Below are positions 24,146-34,841 of a stretch of 64,000 nt of DNA, piece after piece. The first letter of the stretch is position 1; each line of letters begins with the position of its first letter. Below the pieces are notes generated by a model that saw only the letters and a list, made by a program, of their open reading frames with translations, was not told where the DNA came from and ran no database searches. The position numbers and the translations under genes were made by a program. This stretch comes from Glandiceps talaboti. Its lineage: Eukaryota > Hemichordata > Enteropneusta > Spengelidae. The stretch lies in the NCBI RefSeq assembly GCF_964340395.1, contig NC_135565.1, positions 6,571,142 through 6,635,141 of the forward strand, given 5' to 3'.

Positions 24146-25020
24146 GTGTGTGTGTGTGTGTATCATACTTTCTTTGCAATGCAATGGAGGCTTCAATAAC
24201 AACATTCGTGTTGAAATGTTTATATCGATATTGCATCACTTACTATCCACAGGGTTGTACCAACAATCCACAACGACGAGAATCTCTAAATAGAGTCGAT
24301 GGATCTAGTCAAACAATCGTAACCCACGGGCCATTCACTTCTACTCCAGGAAAGGGGTAAGTTTTTATGTCAACTAATACTTTAAACAATGGTACTACCA
24401 AACCAGAGAGACTATAGAGTTTTAGTTAGGCAACATGATGTTGTTCACACCTCACACACCCTTTCATTGTTGAGAATTACATCAACAAAATCCAGGCACT
24501 GATAACGCGCAGACACGCACATGGAACGTTAGTTTTTATCGCACTGTGAACACACAAAAAGTTGTGTTTTGATCTTCCTTGTTTCATTCGACAGTGATGC
24601 TAGTATTGCTTTGTGTTCACATTGATATAATATGTATCATTTTGTATGCTTATACGTGCCGCCAAATTGAGACTCTATAGTCACTCTGGTGTTGTAGTAT
24701 GTAGATGCCTGGCGTTCAAAATCTACAGATATCATTCATGATACTTCAGTCTTTAGTGAATCGTCGCTAGTCGTTGTTGTTTTTATCCATATAAAAATGT
24801 ACTTTTCAAACATCCGAATATAATACTATATATAATTGTATTTGCATGAAGTCAAACTTAAATTGAAGTCATTGATGAAGTGGTAATGACACTAAATATT
24901 AAATGATTCTACAACTCTCCATTCATGCATTTAAAATTTTGCCGCCAATATTATGTAAGTAAATGAAATCAAGAATTTCTCTGAACTTCATTTTAATTTC
25001 TTTACAGCTGCGACAAGTGA
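6438..25020 (+). CDS. LDLa-repeat plus ZP-domain secreted protein gene (5' partial, 14 exons)
   Basis: Exons: 6438-6542, 6948-7061, 9118-9222, 10025-10141, 15502-15606, 19144-19266, 20005-20124, 20441-20560, 21107-21327, 21553-21686, 22064-22312, 23144-23333, 24253-24356, 25008-25020. All introns are GT-AG. The LDLa exons are all phase 1-1, and the ZP exons follow phases 1-0, 0-2, 2-2, 2-0, 0-2. They total 1820 nt, so with one base from the missing upstream exon the frame is exactly 607 codons including the TGA at 25018. Domains: eight LDLa modules (about residues 1-303) and one ZP domain (about 305-600) with ZP-N and ZP-C cysteines, a QRRE dibasic site and a GPF patch near the end. No transmembrane segment follows; the protein ends GKGCDK. 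LDLa modules bind ligands or calcium, and ZP modules polymerise outside the cell, so an extracellular matrix, egg-coat or mucosal role is an inference. Signal peptide and any further LDLa exons lie upstream. Confidence 0.9.
6948..7061 (+). CDS. Exon: LDLa domain 2 (type-2 exon)
   Basis: 114 bp, phase 1-1, acceptor ttcttag and donor gtaagt. It opens with [10 protein letters not shown], the start shared by all type-2 exons, and ends [10 protein letters not shown]. All six cysteines are present. The calcium loop reads DGNPTC instead of the usual D-x-x-D-C spacing. Confidence 0.9.
8055..8545 (+). mobile_element. Decayed LINE reverse transcriptase fragment
   Basis: Broken plus-strand frames recall the fingers-palm region of jockey/CR1-like LINE RTs in the right order: a QYGF-KAHS block (about 8075), DLKKAYPHS (about 8165), a VPQGSISGP motif (about 8320), LADDINLS (about 8415), then [16 protein letters not shown] (about 8490). 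Stops and frameshifts separate the blocks. It lies in the intron between LDLa exons 2 and 3 on the same strand as the gene. No 5' part or poly-A tail was found. Confidence 0.75.
9118..9222 (+). CDS. Exon: LDLa domain 3 (type-1 exon)
   Basis: 105 bp, phase 1-1, acceptor gaacag, donor gtatga. Six cysteines with a complete DNCGDESDE calcium signature. It has the same length as exons 6438 and 15502 and shares the 3' intron flank (tgatgtacctctcatg-like). Confidence 0.9.
10025..10141 (+). CDS. Exon: LDLa domain 4 (type-2 exon)
   Basis: 117 bp, phase 1-1, acceptor tcctag, donor gtgagt. It starts [10 protein letters not shown] and ends [10 protein letters not shown]. The SSENC loop provides one acidic residue before the fifth cysteine. 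Confidence 0.9.
10142..12542. other. Intronic stretch without recognised features
   Basis: Part of the 5.4-kb intron between LDLa exons 4 and 5. Both strands are broken into short frames. The longest, 60-61 codons on the minus strand at 10689-10871 and 11795-11980, match nothing I recognise. Confidence 0.5.
12543..13675. mobile_element. MITE-like element with 19-bp terminal inverted repeats and C/G runs
   Basis: The perfect terminal inverted repeat AGGGACCGGACAGAATTTA lies at 12543-12561 and in reverse complement at 13657-13675. Poly-C runs lie just inside both ends (12584-12597 and 13559-13631). The interior has an (ATGT)n tract at about 13257-13308 and no transposase. No clear target-site duplication is visible. 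Related G-run fragments occur near 15036, 38224 and 45828. It adjoins a minus-strand chromodomain frame that runs into its right end. Confidence 0.8.
13676..13862 (-). pseudogene. Chromodomain fragment, probably from a Ty3/gypsy-type pol
   Basis: Reading the minus strand from about 13862, an open frame encodes FGIEKIVKG, then QLQYLIKW, then [11 protein letters not shown]. These are the three landmarks of a chromodomain: hydrophobic start, YLIKW strand, and W-P-NL aromatic-cage end. The frame runs straight into the right terminal repeat of the MITE at 13675, so the element interrupts it. No integrase is found upstream on this strand. A chromobox-gene exon is the alternative, but an isolated fragment among repeats favours a retroelement. 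Confidence 0.6.
13930..14860. repeat. Diverged tandem repeat of roughly 115-200 bp units
   Basis: Recurring phrases tttttggttttcaat, tatcgtgcaagcatt and tcaaatacgtcggctttt appear in order several times (about 13935, 14030-14100, 14130-14200, 14245-14310, 14565-14640, 14690-14835). Copies have drifted and spacing is uneven. A dispersed segment (14345-14535) lies in the middle and has a relative at 60548-60740. No coding potential is supported. Confidence 0.6.
15036..15180. mobile_element. Fragment related to the G-run MITE family
   Basis: Begins tagggactggacagaaattacgg, close to the terminal repeat of the element at 12543-13675, and continues into G-rich sequence with repeated gggtcactgatttt phrases. 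The other end is not found, so it is treated as a truncated relative. Confidence 0.5.
15502..15606 (+). CDS. Exon: LDLa domain 5 (type-1 exon)
   Basis: 105 bp, phase 1-1, acceptor gaacag, donor gtaata. The calcium motif is DDCGDMSDE, with methionine in the usual small or charged position but both key acidic residues kept. The following intron starts like those after the other type-1 exons. Confidence 0.9.
16042..16100. repeat. (TCTG)n microsatellite
   Basis: About 14 TCTG units within the intron after LDLa exon 5. Confidence 0.95.
16600..18060 (-). mobile_element. 5' part of a decayed CR1/L2-type LINE (PHD-like finger and endonuclease)
   Basis: Reading the minus strand from 18060 downward: a cysteine-rich PHD-like stretch (C-SC-AHVN, CEECDS; about 18000-17890), a linker with [16 protein letters not shown] (about 17830-17760) typical of CR1-like elements, then an apurinic-type endonuclease. 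Endonuclease landmarks are IGACYQAK (about 17095), [13 protein letters not shown] (about 16985), [13 protein letters not shown] (about 16835) and [10 protein letters not shown] (about 16780), corresponding to GGDFN and SDH. Stops and frameshifts are frequent. No RT follows, so the 3' half is missing. It lies antisense in the intron between LDLa exons 5 and 6. Confidence 0.75.
18061..19143. other. Intronic stretch, no gene seen
   Basis: Short frames only. A G run of about 14 bases lies at 19030-19043. No motif recognised. Confidence 0.5.
19144..19266 (+). CDS. Exon: LDLa domain 6 (type-2 exon, calcium site weakened)
   Basis: 123 bp, phase 1-1, acceptor catag, donor gtaagt. It opens [10 protein letters not shown], nearly identical to the exon at 20441. 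Six cysteines are kept, but the loop before the fifth cysteine (CSTRYSPTC) lacks the acidic residues that normally bind calcium. SDGSDD follows. Confidence 0.9.
20005..20124 (+). CDS. Exon: LDLa domain 7 (type-1 exon, degenerate calcium site)
   Basis: 120 bp, phase 1-1, acceptor ggacag, donor gtgtgc. Six cysteines are recognisable, but the usual SDE before the last cysteine is replaced (CADGTNYC). The acidic ligands of a standard LDLa calcium cage are therefore partly lost. It carries a short extra stretch (FDRTRH) after the first cysteine compared with its siblings. Confidence 0.85.
20441..20560 (+). CDS. Exon: LDLa domain 8 (type-2 exon)
   Basis: 120 bp, phase 1-1, acceptor ccatag, donor gtaagt. 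It starts [10 protein letters not shown] and ends [10 protein letters not shown] with an intact acidic signature. This is the last LDLa module before the ZP domain. Confidence 0.9.
21107..21327 (+). CDS. Exon: ZP-N, first part
   Basis: 221 bp, enters in phase 1 and leaves in phase 0. Encodes the start of a ZP-N subdomain: [13 protein letters not shown] (first conserved Cys and hydrophobic strand), DESCIG (second Cys) and YNCGTTSL (third Cys in the typical CGT motif). Acceptor is ttaaag, donor gtaata. Confidence 0.92.
21553..21686 (+). CDS. Exon: ZP-N, second part
   Basis: 134 bp, phase 0 to 2. Contains ISYTNMVYS, matching the I-Y-N strand after the CGT motif, and MTCVYPLQY with the fourth ZP-N cysteine in the usual C-Y context. 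Acceptor tcaatag, donor gtaagt. Confidence 0.92.
21843..21913. repeat. (TTG/CTG)n microsatellite
   Basis: Imperfect trinucleotide tract in the intron after the second ZP exon. Confidence 0.9.
22064..22312 (+). CDS. Exon: ZP-C, first part
   Basis: 249 bp, phase 2 to 2. Encodes the ZP-C beginning with [15 protein letters not shown] and [14 protein letters not shown], then the YYYITDG strand that precedes the next conserved cysteine. The run NDDDDLL-like acidic loop is local. Acceptor cttacag, donor gtatgt. Confidence 0.92.
23144..23333 (+). CDS. Exon: ZP-C, second part
   Basis: 190 bp, phase 2 to 0. Starts with the GCLVPD motif completed across the splice, and contains [11 protein letters not shown], the canonical ZP-C strand with two cysteines, then TPCDL. 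Acceptor tttcag, donor gtatgt. Confidence 0.92.
23897..24162. repeat. Two long (AT)n tracts and a (TG)n tail
   Basis: AT tracts at 23897-23967 and 24067-24144, followed by a short TG tract to 24162. They lie in the intron just before the penultimate exon and create spurious Ile-Tyr frames. Confidence 0.95.
24253..24356 (+). CDS. Exon: ZP C-terminal tail with dibasic site
   Basis: 104 bp, phase 0 to 2. Begins [10 protein letters not shown], placing the last ZP cysteine next to an RR pair that could be the proteolytic release site common after ZP domains. THGPFTS resembles the external hydrophobic patch (GPI/GPF) of other ZP proteins. Acceptor tccacag, donor gtaagt. Confidence 0.88.
25008..25020 (+). 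CDS. Terminal coding exon start (last four codons and stop)
   Basis: After acceptor tttacag the frame gives C-D-K then TGA at 25018-25020. No transmembrane helix or GPI signal is encoded, so the mature protein would be secreted unless an alternative last exon exists. Confidence 0.75.
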
Positions 25021-25980
25021 AGAAACCAAACATCTTAATACTGGCAACATAAACAAGACACCGTTAAACGACACAATTCAAGGAAGATCTCTGCGAGTCA
25101 CAATTCAACACAGTGATAATACCCCCATTTTATTGATATAGTTATACATTCATAATATCGGCCATTTGCCAAAGTTAACAAAAACAGACTCTACAGATTT
25201 TGGGACGAAATCAAGTGAACCGCGGAGAATTTTTTTCTTCGTTTTCTCAATTATATATAACTTCGCTTTTAATAGCAGCGAATCTTTTCGTTTAAACACG
25301 TTATTACTTTATCCTCCATCTTGGCATTTCAAATATTATCATTTACTTTTGAAATAAGTTGTACAACTTTAATAGGACGTCTACAATGGATGTTGCTATA
25401 AAAATTCAGATATTCCACTTAAACTTTGAAGAGAAAGCTTCAATACACGTGAATCAACGTTTTACAGTCGAAATTAAAATAAACAGGTTTAATGGTCATA
25501 CCATTGTATTAAAGGACACATCCAGCGAGTATCATCAACAGAAATGAGTGATTATAATTAATTATTATCCTTCCGTCAACTATTCTAACTAATAAACCAC
25601 TATGTGTTTGGGACAATCAGATAAATGCAATAAACACTGAGTATGAAATTCAACTAACCCAACATATGGATTTTGTCATATTCATTCATACACTATTGAC
25701 ACATTTTCAATGTCTCAGACTAGTTTTGTGCAGTTCATATTATGCTAACAAATGTAGTGTGCTACTCTTTGAAGGAAAGTATTCATTGTAATGAGTGTTA
25801 ATATATAAAGCGGTTTAATGTGGCTGTTAATACATCAAGTTTAACCATAAATACCAACTACATTTTACATTTAAGTGTTTCAAATATTTCAAAAAAAACC
25901 CCAACAACATTGTATTGGTGATGGGTTTATTTCATGTCTTCTTCATTGTGGTGTTGGTATCAATAAAAGCATTATAAATT
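25021..25980 (+). terminator. Probable 3'UTR and polyadenylation region of the LDLa-ZP gene
   Basis: AATAAA signals occur at 25629-25634 and 25962-25967. The latter is followed by an AT-rich downstream stretch and is a reasonable cleavage signal. The exact site cannot be fixed from sequence. Confidence 0.5.
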
Positions 25981-28900
25981 CAACTATAGAATCCCGTGGT
26001 TGTCTGTTTAGTTGATATGATTGTGTAATATGCTTATCATTACACAGTTTATTTTCATATTTACCAATCTCTCTTCTCATAAACTATCAGTATTCTTGAA
26101 AACAAACGTCATACTTTTCAAACAAAAACACAACCTTTTGTGTTTACTGTAATTGCCTAACAACCATTGGTTATAGGGTGAAACAATTTTCAATTGTTCT
26201 ACATACTGGGAAATGTGCCTGTTCCGAGGTTTATTGAGTATGACAACATAAGTTCTTCTAATAAGCACTGCCTTCTTGTCTGCCTTAAAAATGCACCTTA
26301 CGTGTTTATCAGTTCGGTGGTTACTATGTATGTTTACTGCCTTTCATCCACATCATCAAGGCAGGGAATTTCAAACCGATGTTCAATAGCTGACGGTCAA
26401 TCTTACCTTACGTAACCTTACGTGTCTTTCCGACCACAAGCTAAAGCCTGTATGGTCAACACTGTCTCATCCTCATTCACGGTTGTCTAATTGCAAGAAA
26501 TCATTAGGTTTTTGTAAACTGAGAAGTAAATACCACGATTTATTTACTAACAAAATTGCTCATCTTTACTTTGTAAGACAAAATGGTAGTTACGACAGCA
26601 CCGTCAGCCGTCCTCCAATATTCGGTATTAAATGTCGCCCTCCTGTGTTTGATATGTGTATCGACTTTATAACTGAACATTTGCACTTCGATAGAACATG
26701 TTCTTTAAGGGGGAGTCCACTCCTGGAAATAAACTATTTGCCACAAGAGAACTTATATATTTCCTTCCTACTTGTACCGTTGTTGTATGATATTTGCAGA
26801 CATATGTAGATAGGCAGACAGACAGACAGTCAGTCAGACAGACAGACAGACAGACAGACAGTCATTCAGACAGACAGACAGACAGGCAGACAGACAGACA
26901 CACACACATACACACATACATACATACATACATACATACATACATACATACATACATACATACATACATACATACAAACAGATAGACAGTATCAATTAAA
27001 TCATTATGAAAACATGAAAACGTTCATGATCGTATTTATTGTTAGATTTTCCTATTACTATAGAAACAAGGATCACAATCTGAATAAGAAACTTAAACAT
27101 TTGATAATTCACCTTTTTTGAGTTATAACAAAAAGCATTTAACAAAAACGTTAGCGTTTCTATGATGACATAAGCAAAACAAACATACATCATATGTAAT
27201 ATATAATTGTATATCTCAGTCTTCCTGTTCTGTTGACTATTTTGTATAAACTTTTACTTACAGGATTTAGTTTTAATTCGTACAATGCTTGCTTTCTATA
27301 CTAAAACGCTACGCCATATTTGCAATGGCAAATGGCAGAGTTTGAGAAAACCATATACTAAATAAGACTTGCATGTGTATTACTATTATGGATGACACAT
27401 TTGACAATGTATACTAGACATGACTCTGGAAATCGAGGTCGGTTTATTACCAATGACAGAAATTAAAATTATTATTGTTCGATGTGGTAGTGTTAGCCGC
27501 CTGTCTGTTATGCAGATATAATCACCCTGTAAGCAAAATAAGGTTAATGTTGGAAGTCCTGAAAAGTGGTCTCCAGAATGCAAGCTTCTGGAAGTCATCA
27601 AAATGTCATCCGGTTGTGAGTACAGTTAAACAGCTTATATCAACATGATGTAACATAAGCTTTCGTTTTTATCTATCAAAGTAAGCCAAACCCTGGATTG
27701 ACAGGGTAGCAACTAAACTATATATCCTCCAATGGTTAGTAGAACCACAGACAAGTAAGAAATAGATTAGCAACGGGTATTGTTTGAAAGTGTTAATTTG
27801 GGGATTAGCTCCTTACCTCAGGCACCTGCAAGGGTCTCTTGTGTTTCAACGTTACACCGAAAGTTGCTGAAGTCCCTCTTCAGTTACTATCGGTGTTTTG
27901 TTGTTTAAACAACACTGTGTTATCAGCAAGGGTCAAAGGTCCGATAGCGTTATTTTCAACTGGAAGCTGATAATTTCTGCGGGAACAGCTTTAAAATCGA
28001 GTGAGTTTATTGCCTTTGAAAACTTGCTTGTTTGGGATGTTAAAATTATGAATATATAATGAGCATATTTGATTGAAAAGTGCAGAAATATGGAATAAGT
28101 ATGACAAAATCTGATGAGAGGTCAAGTTGTGTTCTATGGCTCCATAGCAATTCACACTTATGGATTTTCGTCCTACCCACTTGGATTTTTGTCTGAAAAA
28201 TAGATATTTCATTCCATAGTCATACTATTTCAGACGTTTACATGAGGGTCTATGCAGCTTGTGTGTGCATTTTGACATGGGTGATGAATGTACATATATT
28301 CGTGGAAGCATCTAGCTTGAAAATTGTATATGTACATCTGTGTTTTTTCAAGGTCTGTAAGCCGGTACATGTTACCAGGGTTCCCCCCGATCAATTGACC
28401 GAAGTTCCCCACCGTTGTGTCTACGTCTGGAAAATTACCTGCATCATGCCAAACACATGTTTATGAAATTATGTAGCGTCGGTCGACAACCCGAGACGGT
28501 GTGTGTTTACATGTCAACAATCTTTGATCTGAGTCAGCTTCAAGTTTACATGAGAATTCAAATGCCGATATCTGTTACATTTGATGATTTAACTTTGAAA
28601 TTTGATGAGTTCCCTTGCCTTAGCAAAACCATCGGTTCATGTAAGCCAAGACCAGGGTAAAACAGGAGACATTCACCAGTGTTGCATATCCAAATTTCTC
28701 ACGACGCTCCCGTCAGTAGAATAGCAAACCTTCCCAGTGAAATATCGCATAGTATCATGAGGTTTGTTGATTTATACCAGATTATAATTGAACTCGGCAG
28801 GGTTGAACATTATTTCCATGACAATGGAGTAATGTTTACTCGGGGCTATGTTTGGATAATGGGAGAGGGTCCATTGCCAACCTGTTTCTTACTTGTCTGT

Positions 28901-29200
28901 TGTAGAACCGACAATTTTATATATAAAAAGGGTCTAGAATAAAATATTTAGGCTAAAATTGTTCTGTTTCCAATATTTCTGTTCACTTTCAATAACCATT
29001 ACAAGCATACTGGCGTTTTAAAGTTGTAACCAACCGATCCCTCACCACGACCTCCATTGACGTTTCATTTCAAAGAACCTCTCATCTAATTTTGGCTTTT
29101 GCCCATATCGTTGAATATATAATGCTTGAAATCAATTTTACATCACATTCAAGAATTGCAGAAAAAATTGAATTAGAATTCTTTTTCTAAAAAATCATTA
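25981..29200. other. Intergenic stretch without recognised genes
   Basis: Contains open frames of up to 108 codons (26483-26809 +; 28415-28660 +; 28679-28942 +) with no recognisable domain or splice framework. A short inverted match (acagacaagtaagaaa) links 27740-27780 with about 28870-28915. Microsatellites are listed separately. Confidence 0.5.
26811..26976. repeat. (CAGA)n followed by (CATA)n microsatellite
   Basis: CAGA-type units to about 26903 pass into CATA units to about 26976. Confidence 0.95.
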
Positions 29201-29640
29201 GTGTTATGTTATAGAAGGCATGTATCTTTATTAACATTATGCATAATAGTGTAATCAAGGCTTTATTTAAGTATTTTCACTTGAGTAAAAAATGTATTCA
29301 GATGTTACTCCAAAACAATTTTCATCGTTCAGCAAAGGAAAAACAAGTGACCTAAGGGGTCTATGTCACTATGAGCCGCTAGAGTAGTAGTGACAACCAT
29401 TAGGTCATTATTATTTAGATAGGTCATTGTATTTCGGGCTTTATGAAGAAAAATAAAATGAGTGAAGAATAATATAATACCAAAGAAAAATCGGGGAAAG
29501 TAATGGCAATTTCGAATGTTTTGACTCATATTTCGGATACAGCAGAACCAGTGACCTTGACACGCGTTGTCGTGACCTCAGACCACCAAGTGACATAGAC
29601 GCCCGTTGTTGTAACATAGAATGACAAGGGTAAAAATTCC
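29200..29640. repeat. Dispersed repeat shared with FMO intron and flank
   Basis: 29200-29300 resembles 33285-33375 (ttatagaagg... tttatttaagta-tttcactt). 29385-29640 resembles 35885-36110 (shared phrases aataccaaag, aaatcgg, tcatatttcgga, cgttgttgt). It is an old duplication or a dispersed element. It lies downstream of the FMO stop on that gene's strand. Confidence 0.55.
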
Positions 29641-29765
29641 TTATTTTTGGCTTATGTTTGATATAACAAAGCTTAATTCAGTCTGTGCCTCTATAACCCC
29701 ATTTTTGGTCAAGCTGAATAACATATATTCCATAAACATTAACAGTTGTTACAGCTACTGTGGGT

Positions 29766-29941
29766 TTACTTTCCTGCATTTTCACGATAACGCCTTGTAG
29801 GATACTTGGTGTTCTCCCAGACATTCAGGATTGCATCCCTTGCACCAGACCATGCACCAGGACCTTGTAAACGATACCAATAAGGAACCATTGGACCATA
29901 CTCAAATGCATATGTTCTTCTTCATATGGATAAGGCATAAC
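29766..29941 (-). CDS. FMO exon 7 (C-terminus, frame broken)
   Basis: After acceptor tttacag, the phase-0 frame reads [11 protein letters not shown] and then an unrelated tail ending at TGA 29827-29825. The family C-terminus ([16 protein letters not shown], then a stop at 29768-29766) is encoded in another frame from about 29909. About 20-25 residues usual between these blocks are absent. A deletion with frameshift, or sequence error, separates them. Confidence 0.75.
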
Positions 29942-32900
29942 CTGTAAACAATTTAGTATAAGTAAATTCTGGTATGCAAATTTTTCTCGGAAAATTTCAT
30001 AAGACGAGTTAAATATTAACCTCCTCCATCCATCCATCCATCCATCCATCCATCCATACGTACATACATACATACATACATACATACATACATACATACA
30101 TACTTACATACATTCATACATACATACATACATTCATCCATCCATCCATCCATCCATCCATCCATACATACATACATACATACATACATACATACATACA
30201 TACATACATACATACATACATTCATACATACATACATACATTCATCCATCCATCCATCCATCCATACATCCATCCATCCATACATACATACATACATACA
30301 TACATACATTCATTCATACATACATACATACATTCATCCATCCATCCATCCATCCATCCATCCATCCATCCATCCATACATACATACATACATACATACA
30401 TACATACATACATACATACATACATACATACATACATACACCTATTCGCCCTCATATACATCCTACATACATCCTGTCATCCCTAGGCCTACATAATAAT
30501 AATATTGAATAATAATAGCATTTATAGAGCGCCAGTATAACAGATTGGAATTGCTCAAAGGCGCTGCACAAATCTAAAAAGGTGAAAGGAATACAGAAAA
30601 AGGATAAAAGTTCAAAGTCACACAAGTTCAAAGTTCACAGATAAAACACTATACGAAAAGTCATATTTGACCATATCTTTCCACCGGGGTAAATCTTTAG
30701 CAGAGGATGTGTAAATGTGGTGAGTATGAGACGAAGTTCCACCTTTGACTTAATTTACCCCCGGTGATCTCTCACCTGGGGGTTGTAGACAGTCAAAAGT
30801 GGTACTGCGTCTTGTACTACCCCTTGACAGAGATGGTGATTAGGTGGGTCACAGGTAGGATAAAGGTTGGGTAAAGGTGGGTAAATTTGACTTTTCGTAT
30901 TGTGAAAGTACATCTCTACATATTCAATTGTTACCATAAGGAATATATTAAATGCAAAACGTCTTGCTTGAGATAATCGAAGAATAATCAGAATGTCTAA
31001 TTATAATTCATGTGACAACGATATCAGATATTAATTGTCTTACATTGTACAAATTTACAAGCGATATAGATGCCTAATTACCAGTTGGTATTTTGTTCCG
31101 GTGTATTTTGGGTTCTGTTCAATATCTTCCATCATACGTCTTTTTTCAGGTAACACTGCTTTCTTAGTGAAGACCCTGCTGGCCCATCTTGATTGAATTT
31201 CCAATACTGGCCATGCTGAAGCAGGTAAAGACATCAAACCAATCACAGCCAACCTTTCTGGATTATCCAGTTGTACGGGAAACACGTACTTGTACAGGTT
31301 GACTTGCTTAGAGTCATCTAGTAAAGTGAAAAATACAACACTAAGATAAAAATGACCATACTAAAATTTATTTTACAACCTTAGCTAGCCTGCCTACATC
31401 ACTGATTAGTGTCTTCGATAGCTCTTGACGTCGGAGATGAGTCCTCTAGACAGACCATACTTATATCTCCCCTCTAGTAGTTCTAGACTGTAAGTAATAG
31501 TAGTTGTTGATGCTAAATTACATCACTATGCTACACACATAAACCCTTCACGTGTTGACATCTATCCGCAGTATTCATTGCTCTAGAATTTCACCACCAG
31601 CAAACGAAAGTTATTGAGAAAAAAAAGAAGCGCAGAAAACAATAAAGGGGACCGTCACTCTAGGAAATAAGGTATTTCATTAAACTTTGGGTTCTGGAAA
31701 GTAATTCCATGATTTTATATCACATGCTTTTCACTGGGTTGCCAAAAGTACCAAATTGAAACTATTTTTACATCTGATTTTATGGTTCCGTCAGTGGAAC
31801 ATCATTGCCTCATGCACCTTGCCTTAGTAGAGATGAATATTTATCATATGCGATCAGAATATTAATGACTCCTAAGAGCTTATTTACTTTACATTAAAAT
31901 TATGTTTTATGTTGCAATTGTTATCTTGCAATTTCCTTTGGTTGTTTCTCTAACTAAATGTGGAAAAAATAATCAACAATTACAAATTACCATATAGCCA
32001 TGATGGGTCGATAACAGGTATTGAGTATTTATAACCAGTTGCAAAAACCACCGCGTCAATGTTTTCCAAGATAGTGCCGTCTTTCAACTTAAAGTTGTTC
32101 CCTTCAACGTCTTCAATACCAACAACTGGTGTAAGTTGTCCCTGGACGATACGGTCTTGAATTTCATCATTTATCATCATTGATTTGGTTTCCAGTACTG
32201 ACTGTGTGCACTGTGGGATACAAAAATGTTTGAACACACAACATATTTCACCCGAAGTTGATATCTTGTATCAAAAAGTATGAACACAATGGGTTTTACA
32301 GAAAGGATCCTAATAAGTTGGGGATATCTCTTTTAAAAATGGCTGCACGATTTATCTGGTCTGGATTACCCATACTCCAATGGGAATATCGGCTTCTGCA
32401 CGTTGGGTTCGGGCGGAAGTGAGAGGTGTGGGTAATTCAGGCTTACTTAAACCATGGAAATATAAGCCAAGCTTAAACTTTAAAATCTGGCTTTCTAGCT
32501 AGGTTGGTGAAAATTGTCAGTCTAACCTCGTGAATCTTGGCCACTTATAAAAAGCATGGAGTCTTCAAAAAGTCGTTTGGCACACACATATTTGGCAGCT
32601 TCACATTTCCTTCCTATAGCAGGACTAACCATTGTAGGAAAAGGCAGCCCAGAGAGTTCATGCTAGATAATTCCCCGAAAAGCCAAAGCTCAAGGCAATG
32701 TAAGCATATATCTGTGTTGAATTTGAAATTATCACCAACAGCTTTCTAACTCCAGAAGGGGCTGATCTGGTGTATAAATCAATGAATGACATGCTTATTG
32801 ACCACTTAATGCTCAGGTTTTGGAGTGAACATAATTTAATCAATTTCTAAATACAGTTGAATATTAACGAATAACCACTTGAATGAAATTACACAACACA

Positions 32901-34099
32901 AGTGCCTGTCAATTTGTGTCAGATTACCGACACATTACGTATTCGTAACTGTGGCTATTTGCATTTACACAGCTCTAAAAACATTATCACATCAGTTTTG
33001 ATGTGTACATTACAGTATGATTAAATGTAAAGTCTTTTGGGTTAAAAGGGGCAAAAGGTGAATTTAGACATGTTTATGTGTAGTTTTTACTGCATATTTA
33101 AAAGGTACTCACATTAATGTACCCATTGAATCTCTCTTCACAACCACTAACAATTGCCTGAACTCAAACCCAGTATTTACATATAAATACTAAACCACCA
33201 AATTAAGTAATTTATGATATGTATAAAACAAAGTTCAGGAAATTCCTACTATGCAATCAACTGTTCTAACAATGCCTGAAGACAATTGTAATGTTATAGA
33301 AGGTATACAGCGATATCAACATTATACTGGAATGGGGTTTTATTTAAGTACTTTCACTTATCGAGTTACAAAGCTTATATACACAGCAAAAAAGCACGAT
33401 TGATAACTTACCTGTAATCCAAACAACTGATAATCAGCAACCCTTGTCTTAAACTTGCTCTCCATTAATGCTGCAAACTTTGATGGAGATTTCCTGAAGT
33501 TTGATCTTGTAAATGTCATCATATCCCATGGGACGCCATTTATGATACGTGAGACAGAGTTGGTACCATAACGTAAACTTAGGTATACCTGTGGAGAGGA
33601 GTTTAGATTTCTGGTTTCAAAGCATGATAAAAATGTACCTATTGTATTCAGTTACTTTTAACCACAACTAATATATCAAATATTCAAATTAGCTTACCTC
33701 AGAACCAGTCTTCGCAATTTCACACGAAATCTCACCTACGGTGTGACTTCCTCCTATTGCAAGAGTAAAAAAGATAAAATATAGATAGAACATTGCATTT
33801 CTTAACTATGACTTTTCCCCTTCTGCAAGTTTTGCATGCTTAGGATACGAGACATTCAAAGTACAACTTCAACCTTAAGTATCAATCTTTCAACAATATA
33901 AGTGTCACTTAAATGTTTTAATCACTTAAATTATTTTAGAAACACACTTACACTAGTACTAGCATAAATATAAGTGTACACATACACACGGCAGAAGCAC
34001 AGGTATGTATATATGTCCATATACATACATATATATATATATACATACATTTACGTACATGCATGCATGCATACATACATACATACATACATACATACA

Positions 34100-34131
<32 letters not shown>

Positions 34132-34348
34132 CACACACAAATACAAATACACGCACAAACATACGTACATACATACATACATACATGCAAACATACATGC
34201 ATAAATTATACACAGCTGGAAGAGATAAAATTAGCCAGCGAAAGACGAAAAAACTTATATCACCACAATAATCAATTTGTTATTTGATCAATATCACAAA
34301 AAATAAGTTTCATTTCACCTCATTAAAAATTAATCATTCAATCGATCG

Positions 34349-34379
<31 letters not shown>

Positions 34380-34415
34380 TATCTATCAACCAACCAACCA
34401 AACAACCAACCAACG

Positions 34416-34485
<70 letters not shown>

Positions 34486-34503
34486 CCAACCAACCAACCA
34501 ACG

Positions 34504-34582
<79 letters not shown>

Positions 34583-34605
34583 TGATCGATCAATCAATCA
34601 ATTGT

Positions 34606-34636
<31 letters not shown>

Positions 34637-34681
34637 TGTAATCGATCAATCAATCAATCAATCAATCAATTGTAATCAATC

Positions 34682-34716
<35 letters not shown>

Positions 34717-34722
34717 CATTGT

Positions 34723-34761
<39 letters not shown>

Positions 34762-34787
34762 TGTAATCAATCACCAATCAATCAATC

Positions 34788-34841
<54 letters not shown>

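Noticed and set aside
23889-24239. Ile-Tyr repeat proteins on the minus strand
   Set aside because: Direct translations of (AT)n tracts inside a ZP-gene intron.
29825-30461. MYVC/GWMD repeat proteins
   Set aside because: Translations of CATA/CATC microsatellites. Only the segment below 29941 is a true FMO exon.
34284-34607. Asn-Gln-Ser-Ile repeat protein
   Set aside because: Translation of the (ATCA)n tract in FMO intron 2.
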